Source: Castellaniella denitrificans
GTDB taxonomy: Bacteria; Pseudomonadota; Gammaproteobacteria; Burkholderiales; Burkholderiaceae_B
Assembly (NCBI RefSeq): GCF_042653765.1
Contig: NZ_JBHSEZ010000028.1
Span: forward strand, 248,001 to 312,000
Length of the DNA: 64,000 bases
Reading direction: 5' to 3'
The translations under genes and the position numbers were made by a program. The notes beneath the pieces are model-generated. The model did not search any database, was not told the origin of the DNA, and saw only the letters and a list, made by a program, of their open reading frames with translations. How positions within the stretch are numbered: position 1 is the first letter of the stretch; each line of letters opens with the position of its first letter. Shown in pieces: positions 27,658-36,463 of this stretch.

Positions 27658-28135
27658 AGCCAAGCCCGCGCGCGCCGGCCGCGCCAATGCCCGCAGCGCG
27701 CGCCGTCTGGCGCGCGAATTCGCGCTGCAGGGCGTGTACGCCTGGCTGCTGCGCGGCGGCGCCGATCTGGCCGAACTGGGCGAGATCGACGCCCACGTGC
27801 GCGACGGCGAGGACTTCGACCAGGCCGACGTCCAGTGGTACCAGACCCTGCTCCAGGGGGCGGCCGGCCAGGCCGCCGCGCTGCGCGAGCGGTTCGTGCC
27901 CTACATCGACCGGCCCCTGGCCGAACTGTCCCCCATCGAGCACGCCGTGCTGCTGATCGGCAGCTTCGAACTCGTCCAGCACGTCGAAGTCCCCTATCGC
28001 GTGGCCATCAACGAGGCCGTCGAGCTCGCCAAGTCCTTCGGCGGCACGGACGGCTACCGCTTCGTCAACGGCGTGCTCGACAAGCTCGCGGCCGAAGTCC
28101 GCGCTCCCGAGGTCCAGGCGACGGCGCGCCGCTGA
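27650..28135 (+). CDS. nusB: Transcription antitermination protein NusB
   Basis: A 161-residue all-helical protein. The start NARSARRLAREFALQGVYAWL and the C-terminal SPIEHAVLLIGSFEL and YRVAINEAVELAKSFGGTDGYRFVNGVLD are clear NusB signatures. With NusE (S10) it binds boxA RNA in rRNA antitermination. Its ATG lies inside the acidic tail codons of ribH, so translation is probably coupled. Confidence 0.95.
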   Translation: MTEAKPARAGRANARSARRLAREFALQGVYAWLLRGGADLAELGEIDAHVRDGEDFDQADVQWYQTLLQGAAGQAAALRERFVPYIDRPLAELSPIEHAVLLIGSFELVQHVEVPYRVAINEAVELAKSFGGTDGYRFVNGVLDKLAAEVRAPEVQATARR

Positions 28136-28154
28136 TGCGCCGCGGGGTGGGCTC

Positions 28155-29138
28155 ATGCAGGCGGATGGCGAATTCGACCTGATCGCGCGCTATTTCAAGC
28201 GGCCTGCGCCGGACCGGATGCTGGGCGTGGGCGACGACTGCGCCCTGATGCCCCTGTCGTCGGGCTGCGAACTGGCCGTCAGCACCGACATGCTGGTCGA
28301 GGGCCGGCATTTCCTGCCCGACGCGGACCCCGGATCCCTGGGCCACAAGGCTCTGGCCGTCAATCTGTCCGACCTGGCCGCCATGGGCGCCCGGCCCCTG
28401 GCCTGCACGCTGGCGTTGTCCCTGCCCGCCGTGGACCACGCCTGGCTGGCGGCGTTCTCCGAAGGCTTCCACGCACTGGCCCGCGAATCCAATTGCCCGC
28501 TGGTGGGCGGGGACACCACCCGCGGCGACGCGGTGGTGCTCTGCATCACGGTGCTGGGCGAAGTCCGCCGGTCGCACGCCCTGCGCCGCGACGCGGCCCG
28601 CGTGGGCGACGACGTCTGGGTGTCCGGCACGCTGGGCGCGGCCGACCTGGCCCTGCGCCTCATGCTGGGCCGGCTGCCCCCCGATCCCGAACGCCTGCGG
28701 AACACCCGGCCGCTGCTGGACCGCCCCATGCCGCGGCTGAAGCTGGGCCGCTACCTAGCTGGCGTGGCCCATGCCGCCATCGACGTGTCCGACGGCCTGC
28801 TGCAGGACCTCGGACACATCCTCCAGGCCAGCCATTGCGCCGCCGAGCTGTGGCTCGACGCCCTGCCGGCGCACCCGGCGCTGGCCGGCCTGGACGAGTC
28901 CCTGCGCCGCGAGGCCCTGCTGGCCGGGGGGGACGCCTACGAATTGTGCTTCACCGCCCGGCCCCTGTGGCGCGAGCAGATCGAGGCCCTGGGACGGCAG
29001 CTGAACGTGCCGGTGAGCCGGGTGGGCACGCTGGTGCGCGGCCAGGGCGTGCGCGTGCTGGACGGCGCGGGGCAGGCCGTGCCGGTGGCGCGCCGGGGAT
29101 TCGACCATTTTTCCGAGCCGTACGGGGACGTCGCATGA
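28155..29138 (+). CDS. thiL: Thiamine-monophosphate kinase
   Basis: A 327-residue enzyme making thiamine diphosphate from thiamine monophosphate. It has GVGDDCALM, STDMLVEGRHF, AVNLSDLAAMGARP and the later VGGDTTRG and IDVSDGLLQDLGH motifs of the ThiL/PurM fold. It sits in the nusB-thiL-pgpA order usual for proteobacteria, and its stop overlaps the pgpA start (ATGA). Confidence 0.95.
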   Translation: MQADGEFDLIARYFKRPAPDRMLGVGDDCALMPLSSGCELAVSTDMLVEGRHFLPDADPGSLGHKALAVNLSDLAAMGARPLACTLALSLPAVDHAWLAAFSEGFHALARESNCPLVGGDTTRGDAVVLCITVLGEVRRSHALRRDAARVGDDVWVSGTLGAADLALRLMLGRLPPDPERLRNTRPLLDRPMPRLKLGRYLAGVAHAAIDVSDGLLQDLGHILQASHCAAELWLDALPAHPALAGLDESLRREALLAGGDAYELCFTARPLWREQIEALGRQLNVPVSRVGTLVRGQGVRVLDGAGQAVPVARRGFDHFSEPYGDVA

Positions 29139-29668
29139 CAGGCCATTCCGCTCCAGGGAATCCCGGCCCCGGCCGGCCCATCCACCGCCCGTCCGCCGCC
29201 TGGGTCTTCGCCCGTCCGGAGCGGATCCTGGCCTTCGGCCTGGGCTCCGGCCTGATCCATCCGGCCCCGGGCACCTGGGGCACGCTGGTCGGCTGGCTGC
29301 TGTGGGCCGTCCTGCTGCGCGGCCTGTCCGACGGCTGGATGGTCCTGGTCCTGCTGCTGTCCTTCGGGATCGGCTGCTGGGCCGCCCAGCGCTGCGGCGA
29401 CGCCCTGGGCGTGCCGGATCATGGCGGCATCAATTGGGACGAGATCGTCGCCATCTGGCTGGTGCTGTGGCTGATGCCGCACGGCTTCTGGGCCCAGGCC
29501 GTCTCGGTGGCGCTGTTCCGCTTCTTCGACATCGTCAAACCGCCGCCGGTCGGCCTGCTCGACCGGCGTTTCAAGAACGGCTTCGGGGTCATGATCGACG
29601 ACATCGTCGCGGCCCTGTATGCCTTGCTGGCGGGGGCGCTGCTCGTCCGCCTGGGGGTGTTGTCATGA
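29135..29668 (+). CDS. pgpA: Phosphatidylglycerophosphatase A
   Basis: A 177-residue inner-membrane phosphatase that makes phosphatidylglycerol. It shows GLGSGLIHPAPGTWGTL, the NWDEIVAIW motif with acidic metal ligands, RFFDIVKPPP and the terminal GFGVMIDDIVAALYA helix, with about four hydrophobic stretches. Both ends overlap neighbours by four bases, so thiL-pgpA-pncC are translationally coupled. Confidence 0.94.
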   Translation: MTGHSAPGNPGPGRPIHRPSAAWVFARPERILAFGLGSGLIHPAPGTWGTLVGWLLWAVLLRGLSDGWMVLVLLLSFGIGCWAAQRCGDALGVPDHGGINWDEIVAIWLVLWLMPHGFWAQAVSVALFRFFDIVKPPPVGLLDRRFKNGFGVMIDDIVAALYALLAGALLVRLGVLS

Positions 29669-30171
29669 ACGAACGCGAAACGCGCGTCCTGGCGGGCGAG
29701 GTGGGCGCCGCGCTGCGCGCCGCCGGATGGCTGTGCGCCACGGCGGAATCCTGCACCGGCGGACTGCTGGCGGGCGCCATCACGTCCTGCCCCGGCTCCA
29801 GCCTGTGGTTCGAACGCGGCTTCGTCACCTACAGCAACGCCGCCAAGGTCGAACAGCTGCGGGTATCGCCCGACACTCTGGAACGCTTCGGCGCCGTCAG
29901 CGAGGAAACCGCCATGGAAATGGCCGGTGGCGTGCTGGCCGTGGTGCCCCAGGTCCATCTGGCCCTGTCCACCACCGGGATCGCCGGGCCGGGCGGCGCC
30001 ACCCCCGGCAAGCCGGTCGGCATGGTGTGCTTCGGCATCGCGCGCCGCGCGGGCCCGGGGATCGTGACCCGCGCCATCACCCAGGTCTTCGAGGGCGACC
30101 GCGAAGCCGTGCGCGCGGCGGCGGTGCGCCGCGCCCTGCAGGCGGCGCTGGCGGAGCTGGGCAAGGCCTGA
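29665..30171 (+). CDS. pncC: Nicotinamide-nucleotide amidase (CinA C-terminal domain)
   Basis: A 168-residue single-domain protein with the CinA/PncC signature: TAESCTGGLLAGAIT with the catalytic Ser, the RGFVTYSNAAK loop, and STTGIAGPGGATPGKPVG. It recycles NMN by deamidation to nicotinic acid mononucleotide. The CinA N-terminal domain is absent, as in E. coli PncC. It is the last gene of the rib-nusB-thiL-pgpA string. Confidence 0.92.
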   Translation: MNERETRVLAGEVGAALRAAGWLCATAESCTGGLLAGAITSCPGSSLWFERGFVTYSNAAKVEQLRVSPDTLERFGAVSEETAMEMAGGVLAVVPQVHLALSTTGIAGPGGATPGKPVGMVCFGIARRAGPGIVTRAITQVFEGDREAVRAAAVRRALQAALAELGKA

Positions 30172-30297
30172 GCGCGGCGGGCCGCCGTCCGAGGTCCGTC
30201 CCCGGCAGCCGTCCCGGCAAAGCCCGACGTTCCCCCGGCCGCGGCGGCGAAGCGGCGTGCGCCGCCGTCCCCGGGAAGACTCGCCCCGCAGTCCGCC

Positions 30298-30981
30298 CTA
30301 GAACGCCGGATTGATGCTCAGGGCCATCAGGGACGACAGCTGGCACAGCGGCCGGCCCGAGTCCTGCCGCAATGCGTTGAAGGCGTCTTGCACGGCCCGC
30401 AGGTCGCGCTGGCTGGTGGGTTCGCGCTCGATGACGCCCGCGGCCTGCAGGCGCGCGACCACGTCGCTGGTCAGCAGGAACGTGTCCTTCCCGGCCAGGC
30501 GCAGGAAACCGGCGGCTGACCGTCCGCCCAGGCGCGCGCCCCGCTTGGCCAGCAGGCGCCACAGGCCGATGGTGTCGGTGTCAGACCAGTCGGCCAGGAA
30601 CGCGCCGAAGCCGACGCCCCGCTCCCGGCGGATCTCCAGGATGAAGCGGGCGTTTTCGGGGATGCTCTTGATCTTGGCGCGGTCGCGGATGATCCGGTCG
30701 TTCTGCATGTGCGCTTCGATCAGTTCAGGGCCGAGCTGCGCCATGGCCTCGGGCGCGAAGCCCTGGAAGGCCTTCTCGAACTCGGGCCATTTGGCGTCGA
30801 CCATCGTGTGCTGCACGCCCGCGTGGAAGACCCGCCGGGTCATGGCGGAAAGATAGCGGTCGTCGCCCTGGTCCTTCAATTCCCGGGGCGTCAGCGCCCG
30901 GGGCAGGAAGGCTTCCATGGCCTCGTCGGATTCGAAGCGCGCGCGCACTGTGTCGTAGAGCCAGCGATAGCTGAGGTCCAT
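30298..30981 (-). CDS. Tag-like DNA-3-methyladenine glycosylase family protein (divergent)
   Basis: A 227-residue protein resembling DNA-3-methyladenine glycosylase I across its core: KWPEFEKAFQGFAPEAM, then NDRIIRDRAKIKSIPENARFIL. The N-terminal Cys/His zinc ligands of E. coli Tag are absent, and no Glu is evident at the position of its active-site Glu38. It belongs to the long, divergent branch of the family, and its activity is uncertain. It lies 21 bases downstream of pyrF on the same strand. Confidence 0.72.
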   Translation of the reverse strand: MDLSYRWLYDTVRARFESDEAMEAFLPRALTPRELKDQGDDRYLSAMTRRVFHAGVQHTMVDAKWPEFEKAFQGFAPEAMAQLGPELIEAHMQNDRIIRDRAKIKSIPENARFILEIRRERGVGFGAFLADWSDTDTIGLWRLLAKRGARLGGRSAAGFLRLAGKDTFLLTSDVVARLQAAGVIEREPTSQRDLRAVQDAFNALRQDSGRPLCQLSSLMALSINPAF

Positions 30982-31002
30982 GCCTGTTCCTTTCCGTGCG
31001 CG

Positions 31003-31824
31003 CTAGTCCTGGAGCGCCGCGCGGATGGCGCTGCGCGTGGCGCGCGCGGTCTTGGCGGCGGCCTGTTCCCAGTCGTCCCGCGCGCTGGCGTACAGGATGG
31101 CGCGTGCCGAATTGATCATCATGCCCCGGCCGTCGGGTGTGCGGCCCGCCTGCGCCGTGGCCCGGATGTCGCCGCCCTGGACGCCGATGCCGGGGATCAG
31201 CAAGGGCATGTTCCCCACCCGGCGGCGCACCTGGGCGATTTCCTCCGGAAAGGTGGCGCCCACGACCAGGGCGCATTGCTCGTTGGTGTTCCAGACGCGG
31301 GCCACCTGGTCGGCGACGTGCAGGTACAGCGGCGTGCCGTTGGCCAGCCGCATGTCCTGGAAATCGGCGCCGCCGACGTTGGAAGTGCGGCAAAGGATGA
31401 TGACGCCGCGGTCGCCGTAGTCGATGTAGGGCTGCACGGAGTCGCGTCCCATGTAGGGATTGACCGTCACCGCGTCGGCGCCGTACCGTTCGAACGCCTC
31501 GCGGGCGTATTGTTCGGCGGTGCTGCCGATGTCGCCGCGCTTGGCGTCCAGCACGATGGGCAGGTCCGGATGCCGCTCGCGGATCGTCCGGCAGATGTCC
31601 TGCAACTGGTCCTCGGCGCCCAGCGCGGAGAAATACGCGATCTGCGGCTTGAAGCCGCAGACGTAGGGGGCGGTCGCCTCGACGATGCGCAGGCAGAACT
31701 CGGTGACCGCGTCCGGACGGCCTTCCAGTTCCTTGGGAAAGCGGCGCGGGTCGGGGTCCAGGCCCACCATCAGCAGGGAATCCTGGGCGGCCCAGGCGCG
31801 GTTCAGCTTGTCGATGAAGGTCAT
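31003..31824 (-). CDS. pyrF: Orotidine 5'-phosphate decarboxylase
   Basis: A 273-residue enzyme of the subtype 2 group (about 270 residues, as in Burkholderiales and actinobacteria), catalysing the last step of UMP synthesis. Catalytic motif LDAKRGDIGSTAEQYA and the TVNPYMGRDSV and PGIGVQGGD phosphate-binding segments are present. The start MTFIDKLNRAW at 31824 matches the family. Confidence 0.94.
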   Translation of the reverse strand: MTFIDKLNRAWAAQDSLLMVGLDPDPRRFPKELEGRPDAVTEFCLRIVEATAPYVCGFKPQIAYFSALGAEDQLQDICRTIRERHPDLPIVLDAKRGDIGSTAEQYAREAFERYGADAVTVNPYMGRDSVQPYIDYGDRGVIILCRTSNVGGADFQDMRLANGTPLYLHVADQVARVWNTNEQCALVVGATFPEEIAQVRRRVGNMPLLIPGIGVQGGDIRATAQAGRTPDGRGMMINSARAILYASARDDWEQAAAKTARATRSAIRAALQD

Positions 31825-31902
31825 GGGGTCGGGTTCCGTCTCTTGTGGGTTCGGGGGAGTGCGGTGTGGTCGCGGTCGCGCGCCGCGCGCGTCTTCATGG
31901 GT

Positions 31903-32292
31903 TCAGGACGGCCACCAGCGCGGCGCCAGCACCGCCGCCCAGGCGCCGCCGGCCAGCAGCAGGGTCAGCAGCACCGCCGCGCTGCCGATGTCCTTGGCGC
32001 GCCCCAGCAGGGGATGGTGGTCGGTGCTGATCGCGTCGGCCAGCGTCTCGATCGCGGAGTTGAGCAGTTCCACCGCCAGCACCAGCACCGGCGCGCCGGC
32101 CAGCAGCAGCCGTTCGACGGCGGTGTCGCCCAGCCACAGGCCCAGCGGGATCAGGATCGCGGCCAGCACGGTTTCCTGGCGGAACGCGGCCTCGTGGCGC
32201 CATGCCGCGCCCAGCCCCTGCAGCGAATAGCCGAAGGCGCGCATGATGCGCAGCAGTCCGCCGGTGCTCTTGTAGGGGGAGGGCTGGGTCAT
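31903..32292 (-). CDS. dgkA: Diacylglycerol kinase
   Basis: A 129-residue membrane enzyme with three hydrophobic helices that phosphorylates diacylglycerol released during envelope glycan synthesis. The catalytic signature region EAAFRQE and VELLNSAIETLAD is present. Its ATG overlaps the stop of the upstream LysR gene by four bases, an unusual partner for dgkA. Confidence 0.93.
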   Translation of the reverse strand: MTQPSPYKSTGGLLRIMRAFGYSLQGLGAAWRHEAAFRQETVLAAILIPLGLWLGDTAVERLLLAGAPVLVLAVELLNSAIETLADAISTDHHPLLGRAKDIGSAAVLLTLLLAGGAWAAVLAPRWWPS

Positions 32293-33284
32293 GGGTCGGC
32301 TGGTCCGGGTGGTGCGGGCATTGTAATGGATGGGGGGGCCGACGATGGGGCGGGCGAGGGGTCGCCGGGGGGCGGCGCATCGTCGTCGAGCGGATCGGGC
32401 AGTACCTGGTCGGTCAGCATGTCCACGAAGCGGCTGGCCAGCATGGATGGCGCGAGCGCCACCGAGCGCACCAGCGAGATGTCGACGGGGATGGTGGGAT
32501 GCAGCGCCCGGATCGCCAGCCGTCCCGCGAAGGTCTTGGCCACGAAGGGGTTCACCACCCCTACGCCGACCCCCGCCGCGACCAGCGCGCAGATCGTGAG
32601 CGAGGAATTCGTTTCGACCATGACGTCCTCCTGGTCGTTGCGCGCCCGCAGCCGGGCGCGCATCGCCACCATGATGTCGTCGTTGTCGTCGAGCAGCACC
32701 AGGCGGTGGCGCCGCAAATGGTCCAGCCGCAGCGTCCGGTGGGCGGCGAGCGGATGGCCGGTCGGCAGCACGCAGACGGCGCTCGCCCGCTGCAGCCGGG
32801 TGGAAACCATGGAGGGGTCCTCGACGTGGCCCGTCGTCAGGATGAAATCGATCAGGCCCTGGCTGAGGTAGTCGCGCAACTGGGGCGTGCCGAAGGTCTG
32901 CAGGCTGATGTAGACCCCCGGGTTCTGCCGGGTGAACCGCGCCATGACGCCGGGCAGCAGCCCGGCCGCCAGTGTCGGGGTGCTGCCGATGCGCAGGACG
33001 CCCGTGCCCGATTTCCGGAGCACGTGCACCGCGGTCTCGATCTTTTCCAGGCCCTCGAAGTGACGCCGCACGGACTCGTAGAGCTGGCGGCCTTCCCGCG
33101 TCGGGCGCAGGCGTCCGTTATAGAGATCGAACAGCTCCAGGCCGGTGGCCGCCCGGAGTTCGGACAGGCGGCGGCTGATCGAGGGCTGGGTCGTGTTCAG
33201 GATCTGGGCGGCGCGGGTGGTCGTGCCGGTTTCCATGACGGTCTTGAAGGCCTGGATCTGCTGGAAATTCAAGGGGCGGGACAT
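32289..33284 (-). CDS. LysR-family transcriptional regulator
   Basis: A 331-residue regulator with an N-terminal helix-turn-helix (FKTVMETGTTTRAAQILNTT then QPSISRRLSEL) and a periplasmic-binding-like effector domain (GVLRIGSTPTLAAGLLP). It ends in an unusual Pro/Ala/Ser-rich tail of about 35 residues after DQVLPDPLDDD. It is divergent from the beta-propeller/ABC operon, so it likely controls that operon and senses its substrate, as LysR proteins usually do (inference). Confidence 0.9.
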   Translation of the reverse strand: MSRPLNFQQIQAFKTVMETGTTTRAAQILNTTQPSISRRLSELRAATGLELFDLYNGRLRPTREGRQLYESVRRHFEGLEKIETAVHVLRKSGTGVLRIGSTPTLAAGLLPGVMARFTRQNPGVYISLQTFGTPQLRDYLSQGLIDFILTTGHVEDPSMVSTRLQRASAVCVLPTGHPLAAHRTLRLDHLRRHRLVLLDDNDDIMVAMRARLRARNDQEDVMVETNSSLTICALVAAGVGVGVVNPFVAKTFAGRLAIRALHPTIPVDISLVRSVALAPSMLASRFVDMLTDQVLPDPLDDDAPPPGDPSPAPSSAPPSITMPAPPGPADP

Positions 33285-33437
33285 GGGCGGGCGGCCGGTG
33301 GCGATGGTATATCAATTATGAATAGTGTATGCGAAAAATAGAATTATCCCGTATTGATTCGGCTCCCTATAATCGCCTGGAAATGCAGTCCCGCCGGTCC
33401 TCGGCCCATCACGGCACTTTTTTCCATGCGCAGCGAC
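33285..33437. promoter_or_regulatory. Divergent LysR / ABC-operon promoter region
   Basis: A 153-base divergent intergenic region with an AT-rich core (33309-33373). A TATAAT box lies at 33368-33373 on the plus strand, without a clear -35 at proper spacing. ATCAAT and ATTGAT half-sites occur in the core. A LysR binding site is expected here but I cannot define it. Confidence 0.4.
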
Positions 33438-34727
33438 ATGACGATCCAACCAGCTTCCCTCCACGCCTATCCCGTCCGACGCCTGGGCGTGGGGCCGCGG
33501 CACCATTTCTTCGGGTACTACGACAAGACGGTCTGGGACCGGTCGGACCGCTACGTGCTCGCCAACCGCGTCGAGGTCATGACGGCGGACCTGACGCCGG
33601 ACATGCGGGCGGAGGTCGGCTATTTCGACACTCAGGATGGCGACCGCTATCACGTGTGCGGGAGCACCACGGCGTGGAACTGGCAGATGGGCTGCCAGCT
33701 CCAGTGGCTGGACGGCCGCGACGGCCTGCAGATGATCTACAACGTGCGCCGGGATTCGGCGGGCGGGCCGTATCCCGGCTTCGGGGCCGCCATCCACGAC
33801 GTCGGGTCCGGCCGCACCCGCTACCTGGACAGCCCGATCTACGTGGCCGCGCCGGACAGCCGCTACGCCCTGACCGTGGACTACAGCCGCCTGTACGTGA
33901 CGCACGAGACCATCGGCTACTGCGAGCCGGGCGGCAAGCGGCGGGATCTGCCGCTCCATCCCGCGGACGACGGCATCCGCCGCGTCGACCTGGACACGGG
34001 CGAAACCCGCCTGCTGGTGAGCTACGCCGACCTGCGCGATTTCCACCATCGGCCTTCGATGGACAAGGCGCTGCACTGGGTCAGCCACATCGAGATCAAC
34101 CCCTCGTCCTCCCGCATCCTGTTCCTGCACCGCTGGACCGAGCGCGTCGAGGACGAGACCTGTTTCCTGCACCGGCTGATCACCATGGATCCGGACGGCG
34201 GGAACCTGCGCCTGCTGGAATGCTCCGACCATCCGCTGCCGCAACTGGCGGCGGATTTCGATCCCGACGCGGTCGGGACCTACGACTACGAGAAGTCGGA
34301 ATACCAGATCTCCCATCCCTTGTGGCGCGACGACCGCCACATCATCGTCTGGGGGCCCCACGACGGCAGCATCCACTACCACCTGTACGAGGATGCCGAC
34401 GGGGGGCGCGTCGAAGTGATCGGGGACGGCATCCTGACCGAGAACGGCCACATGACGTTCTCGCCCGTGAATTCGCGCTGGCTGCTGACGGACACCTATC
34501 CGGACCCCCGGACCAACGAGCGCATCCTGATGCTATACGACTGCGACCGGCGGGTTCGCCACGACCTGGGCAGCTTCTATACGGACCCGGGCCTGCGCAA
34601 GGAGAACCGCTGCGACCTGCATCCGCGCTGGAGCCGGGACGGCCTGCGGATCTGCATCGATTCGGTGCACGAACACGAACGCCAGATGTATCTCATCGAC
34701 GTCGGCGCGCTGGTCCGCGCCGATTGA
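33438..34727 (+). CDS. Oligogalacturonate-lyase-like beta-propeller protein
   Basis: A 429-residue protein of the oligogalacturonate lyase (PL22) type seven-bladed propeller family, with no signal peptide. Recognisable segments: RHHFFGYYDKTVWD near the start, TTAWNWQMGCQLQWL, and histidines in the blade positions expected for the metal site (VSHIEINP, ENGHMTFSP, DLHPRWS). True Ogl cleaves unsaturated digalacturonate in the cytoplasm, but no other pectin genes are near. The gene is instead followed by an amino-acid ABC importer, so the real substrate may differ. ATG 33438 chosen; 33426 is an alternative. No strong ribosome-binding site is seen. Confidence 0.72.
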   Translation: MTIQPASLHAYPVRRLGVGPRHHFFGYYDKTVWDRSDRYVLANRVEVMTADLTPDMRAEVGYFDTQDGDRYHVCGSTTAWNWQMGCQLQWLDGRDGLQMIYNVRRDSAGGPYPGFGAAIHDVGSGRTRYLDSPIYVAAPDSRYALTVDYSRLYVTHETIGYCEPGGKRRDLPLHPADDGIRRVDLDTGETRLLVSYADLRDFHHRPSMDKALHWVSHIEINPSSSRILFLHRWTERVEDETCFLHRLITMDPDGGNLRLLECSDHPLPQLAADFDPDAVGTYDYEKSEYQISHPLWRDDRHIIVWGPHDGSIHYHLYEDADGGRVEVIGDGILTENGHMTFSPVNSRWLLTDTYPDPRTNERILMLYDCDRRVRHDLGSFYTDPGLRKENRCDLHPRWSRDGLRICIDSVHEHERQMYLIDVGALVRAD

Positions 34728-34785
34728 ACCAGGCCCCGGCGGACCGGCCGAGCCGGCGATCCGGGGACAACACCAGGAGACAGAC

Positions 34786-35718
34786 ATGAAAGACAGTCAT
34801 TTCCCGCTTCATCGGCGCATCCGCGAGACCGCGGCATGGGCGCTGCTCGCCTGCGCGCTCCCGGCGCTCGCCGCCGCCGCGGAACCGACGGACACCCTCT
34901 CCAAGATCAAGGCCGACGGCACCGTGGTCGTGGGCTTCCGGGAAGCGTCGATCCCGTTTTCCTACTACAACGACGCGAAGGAGCCGATCGGCTATTCGAT
35001 CGACTTCACCAACCGCGTGCTCGACCGGATCCGCCAGGACCTGGGCATGCCGGACCTGAAGGTCCGCTGGCTGCCGATCACTTCCCAGAACCGGATTTCC
35101 CTGCTGCAGAACGGGACCATCGACTTCGAGTGCACGACCACGACCCACAACGCCTCCCGCGAGCAGCAGGTCGATTTCTCGAACAGCCTCTTCATCATCG
35201 GCACCCGGCTGCTCGCGAAGCAGGATTCCGGCATCCGCGACTTCGACGACCTGAAAGGCCAGAACGTGGTCGTCGGCGCGGGCACGACGTCCGAGATCAT
35301 CCTGCGCCGGCTCAACGCGGAGCGGAAGATGGGCATGCGGATCATCAGCGCCAAGGACCACTCGGAATCGTTCCTGACCCTGTCGACCGGGCGCGCCAAG
35401 GCCATGATGATGGACGACGCGCTGCTGGCGGGTGAACGCGCCAAGACGCGCAATCCCCGGGACTACGTCATCGTCGGCACGCCGCAGTCCTACGAGGCCT
35501 ACGGCTGCATGGTCCGCAAGGGCGACACCGGGATGAAGGCGCTGGTCGACGATGTCGTCGCGCGGACCGAGACGTCCGGCGAAGGGGAGGCCATCTACCG
35601 GAAATGGTTCATGAGCCCGATCCCGCCCAAGCAGCTCAATCTCGACTTCCCCATGTCGGACGCCATGCGGCATCTGTTCGCCCATCCGAACGACAAGATC
35701 GACCCCGAAGCCAAATGA
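34786..35718 (+). CDS. Amino-acid ABC transporter substrate-binding protein
   Basis: A 310-residue periplasmic binding protein of the GltI/family 3 type. An N-terminal signal peptide (AAWALLACALPALAAAA) is followed by IKADGTVVVGFREASIPFSYY, and by IDFECTTTTHNASREQQVDFS, spelled here in part as the conserved family 3 region. Related proteins bind glutamate, aspartate or other polar amino acids. It lies 58 bases after the propeller gene and its stop overlaps the next permease by four bases. CACCAGGAGACAGAC precedes the ATG. Confidence 0.9.
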   Translation: MKDSHFPLHRRIRETAAWALLACALPALAAAAEPTDTLSKIKADGTVVVGFREASIPFSYYNDAKEPIGYSIDFTNRVLDRIRQDLGMPDLKVRWLPITSQNRISLLQNGTIDFECTTTTHNASREQQVDFSNSLFIIGTRLLAKQDSGIRDFDDLKGQNVVVGAGTTSEIILRRLNAERKMGMRIISAKDHSESFLTLSTGRAKAMMMDDALLAGERAKTRNPRDYVIVGTPQSYEAYGCMVRKGDTGMKALVDDVVARTETSGEGEAIYRKWFMSPIPPKQLNLDFPMSDAMRHLFAHPNDKIDPEAK

Positions 35719-36452
35719 GCTATCACTGGAACTGGGGCGTCCTGCTCCAGCCGGTCGCCACCGGCGAGGGGGACACCTATCTGGGGTGGATTCTCCATGG
35801 GTTCGCCACGACGGCCGCGCTGACGCTGTGCGCCTGGGTCCTGGCGCTGGCGGTGGGCACCCTGTTCGGGGTGCTGCGCACCCTGCCCGGCCGGGGGCCG
35901 CGCGCGCTGGGCGTCGCCTATGTCTCGATCTTCCGCAACATTCCCCTGATCGTGCAGTTCTTCATCTGGTACTTCGTCGTGCCGGAAATGCTGCCGGTGT
36001 CCCTGGGCGACGCCATCAAGGGGGCCGATCCGACGGTCCAGTTCTTCGTCACGTCCGTGCTGGCGCTGGGAACCTATACCGGATCCCGCATCTGCGAACA
36101 GCTGCGCGCCGGCATCCAGGCCATGTCCGCGGGCCAGGCCCAGGCGGGCCTGTCCATGGGCTTCTCGCTGGCCCAGACCTACCGCCACATCATCCTGCCC
36201 CAGGTCTTCCGCCGGATCATGCCGCCGCTGACCTCGGAATTCCTGATCATTTCCAAGAATTCCGCGGTGGCCTCCACGATCGGCCTGCTGGAACTGAGCG
36301 GCCAGGCGCGGCAACTGGTGGACTACACGGCGCAACCCTATGAATCCTTCATCCTGGTCACGCTGGCCTACGTCGTCCTGAACTTCATGATCCTGCGGAT
36401 CATGGGCTGGGTCCGCCGCTGGACCGCTCGTCCCGGCCTGATGGGCGAATAG
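35715..36452 (+). CDS. Polar amino-acid ABC transporter permease (GltJ-like)
   Basis: A 245-residue inner-membrane permease with about five helices. The loop EQLRAGIQAMSAGQAQAGLS, followed by MGFSLAQTYRHIILPQ, is the EAA motif that docks to the ATPase. It starts MSYHWNWGVLL at 35715 with an ATGA overlap to the binding-protein gene; the in-frame extension upstream is not needed. Confidence 0.9.
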   Translation: MSYHWNWGVLLQPVATGEGDTYLGWILHGFATTAALTLCAWVLALAVGTLFGVLRTLPGRGPRALGVAYVSIFRNIPLIVQFFIWYFVVPEMLPVSLGDAIKGADPTVQFFVTSVLALGTYTGSRICEQLRAGIQAMSAGQAQAGLSMGFSLAQTYRHIILPQVFRRIMPPLTSEFLIISKNSAVASTIGLLELSGQARQLVDYTAQPYESFILVTLAYVVLNFMILRIMGWVRRWTARPGLMGE

Positions 36453-36463
36453 GAGACGACGCC

